Source: Natrinema caseinilyticum
GTDB taxonomy: Archaea > Halobacteriota > Halobacteria > Halobacteriales > Natrialbaceae
Assembly: GCF_024227435.1 (NCBI RefSeq)
Contig: NZ_CP100445.1
Coordinates: 1,237,369-1,301,368, forward strand
Length of the DNA: 64,000 nt
Reading direction: 5' to 3'
The position numbers and the translations under genes are program-made. This document shows, one piece after another, positions 62,929 to 64,000 of the stretch. Each line of letters starts with the position of its first letter. Within the stretch, counting starts at the first letter, position 1. The notes beneath the pieces were generated by a model. The model had not been told where the DNA came from and searched no databases. It saw only the letters and a list, made by a program, of their open reading frames with translations.

Positions 62929-63702
62929 ATGAGACGGACAATCACGATACTACTGACGCTCGCACTCATCACCAGCGCGGCGTTCGTCGGACTCGCTGGG
63001 ACGGCAGCTGCGGGCGGTACAGACGACGATCACAAGGACTACGGAGATTCTGACGATCTCCGATTCGCAGATATCGACATCGATCAGTCGCAAGGCGTCT
63101 CGCAGACGAACGCGATCGAGCAAAACGCGGCTCAGGTCGCCAATCAGGAGGCGACCGGAATCGATATCGGCGAAATAACTGACGGCGATGATGGAGACGA
63201 TGGTGATGGAAACGATGGCACTGACAGCGTCGACGGCATTCAGACCGTCGAGTTCTACCAAAACGATAATCTGTTCGTCAGATTCCGGTGGACTGGCCAA
63301 ATGTTCGTCCCCACCGAGGGGTCGCAAGGTGCTGTCGATCTACAAGCGACCACATTCAACGAGGATGGCGAACCGACGGCAGCCGAGTGGAGTGTCCAGG
63401 GTGGCGGTCCACAGCTAGATTACGCAATCGTTCAATCGAACGGCGAGCAGTGTCGGTTCGACATCAGCGAGGGCCAGTTGAGCGGAACAGTGACCGCCTG
63501 TGAACCGACCAACGGCGACGGTAACGGCAACGGCGACGGTAACGGTGACGGCGCCGGCGACGGTGACAGTTTCACCGGCACCACTGGCGATCAGACGATC
63601 AACCAGGTTATCGAGCAGAACGCCGACGCGGACAACGCGAACTCACAGAACGTCGACGCGTCTGCCTGGAACGGCGATGTCACCGCGCTCTTCGCCGGCT
63701 GA
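62929..63702 (+). CDS. Secreted protein with curlin-like ends and an inserted domain
   Basis: This 257-residue protein has a Sec signal peptide (MRRTITILLTLALITSAAFV, cleavage near TAAAGG). Residues 47-80 form one repeat (DIDQSQGVSQTNAIEQNAAQ) and residues 220-250 another (GDQTINQVIEQNADADNANS). Between them lie an aspartate-rich linker, a beta-rich domain of about 90 residues (VEFYQNDNLFVRFRWTGQMF to GTVTACEP) with two cysteines, and NGDGNGNGDGNGDGAGDGDS, resembling calcium-binding Asp/Gly repeats. It may be an adhesive tip or binding member of the family. Confidence 0.8.
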   Translation: MRRTITILLTLALITSAAFVGLAGTAAAGGTDDDHKDYGDSDDLRFADIDIDQSQGVSQTNAIEQNAAQVANQEATGIDIGEITDGDDGDDGDGNDGTDSVDGIQTVEFYQNDNLFVRFRWTGQMFVPTEGSQGAVDLQATTFNEDGEPTAAEWSVQGGGPQLDYAIVQSNGEQCRFDISEGQLSGTVTACEPTNGDGNGNGDGNGDGAGDGDSFTGTTGDQTINQVIEQNADADNANSQNVDASAWNGDVTALFAG

Positions 63703-63733
63703 ACGCGTCGTTCTCGGCTGAATTCGACATCGC

Positions 63734-63740
63734 TTTTTTT
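63734..63740 (+). terminator. T-run terminator after the third secreted-protein gene
   Basis: Seven T follow 32 bases after the stop codon at 63700-63702. This fits an archaeal U-tract terminator. Confidence 0.55.
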
Positions 63741-63921
63741 ATCGTGGCGCTCGAGCCCGGACCGATAGCCGGTCGTTCGATGCCAACTGAACGGGAGTCG
63801 ACGAGCGATCTGCGTCCCGAGAACGGATCGACGGGGCAGGTCGACGGCGGAGCCGCGCGGCCGTACTGTCGCGCTCGAGGCGCTCGTCGTCCGTCGAACG
63901 TGACTCTCACCGCGATGGCGG

Positions 63922-64000
63922 TCACTCTGCCCCGTCGTCGGACCGGACGAGCCGTTCCGCCCGTTCCATCACGGTTCGAATCGGGAGCCCGGTCTCTCGA
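63922..64000 (-). CDS. C-terminal end of a gene continuing beyond the window
   Basis: On the minus strand the frame from the window edge reads RETGLPIRTVMERAERLVRS, then DDGAE and TGA at 63922-63924. Its acidic, helical end looks like a real haloarchaeal protein C-terminus. The identity cannot be told from 25 residues. The gap 63703-63921 holds only the terminator. Confidence 0.5.
   Translation of the reverse strand, partial: RETGLPIRTVMERAERLVRSDDGAE

Noticed and set aside
63680-63925. Minus-strand 81-codon frame near the right edge
   Set aside because: Although its GTG overlaps the stop of the partial gene, the protein is basic and proline-rich, unlike its neighbours, and runs into the terminator and the end of the secreted-protein gene.

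Overview
The window is chromosomal DNA of a halophilic archaeon (class Halobacteria, probably order Natrialbales). The base composition is GC-rich and the predicted proteins are strongly acidic. TATA boxes sit about 26 bases before leaderless starts, and lipoproteins carry twin-arginine signal peptides with a lipobox. Haloarchaeal hallmarks include the rpa1-rpap1-rpe operon, RadB, a HalX response regulator, HTH_10 regulators and a trpDFEG operon. The order is an inference from gene content; no search was run.

Layout. 0.4-5.2 kb: a small winged-helix protein, a hypothetical protein and the single-strand DNA-binding operon rpa1-rpap1-rpe. 5.4-21.1 kb: a phosphate island with an AbrB-PhoU regulator, two complete pst ABC transporters, an orphan third PstS, two more PhoU proteins, a YdjM-like membrane protein, a glutaredoxin and a cysteine-free peroxiredoxin-like protein. 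Each pstS promoter carries the same CATAGCATC element just upstream of its TATA box, and phoU has a variant. 21.2-26.5 kb: a cupredoxin lipoprotein with a sequon-rich tail and a fixABCX-type electron-transfer flavoprotein operon with fixC and fixX fused. 26.8-29.65 kb: a decayed accessory island with a truncated HTH_10 regulator, a Doc toxin gene, a chimeric ORF, a PemK toxin gene with a nonsense codon, a truncated HTH gene and two 96-bp repeats with a covarying hairpin.

29.8-35.5 kb: a bactofilin-like protein, small conserved proteins, an alcohol dehydrogenase bracketed by 21-bp direct repeats, tRNA-Leu(GAG), a VTT membrane protein, a HalX response regulator interrupted by TAG at its conserved lysine, and a 58-residue zinc protein. 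35.6-44.2 kb: a class II ribonucleotide reductase carrying a mini-intein right before its radical cysteine, and trpDFEG, in which TrpG has an N-terminal run of identical 30-bp repeats. 44.3-51.5 kb: tRNA-Val(GAC) followed by two extra copies of its 3' end (integration scars), an Lrp regulator with a class III aminotransferase and an APC permease, then an SBP56 protein with a ZIP-like transporter. 51.6-59.1 kb: a frameshifted acidic protein gene, YihY, CAP, a half-size lycopene cyclase, a CBS protein with a possible ribosome-hibernation tail, RadB, PanB and an RNase H-fold protein.

59.3-63.7 kb holds the most unusual content: three secreted proteins with related Q-x-N-x-N-x-Q repeats resembling bacterial curlin repeats. 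One has five regular repeats of about 56 residues, one has a single repeat, and one has repeat-like ends around an inserted domain. I propose a candidate extracellular amyloid-like or beta-helical fibre system. This rests on repeat architecture and clustering only.
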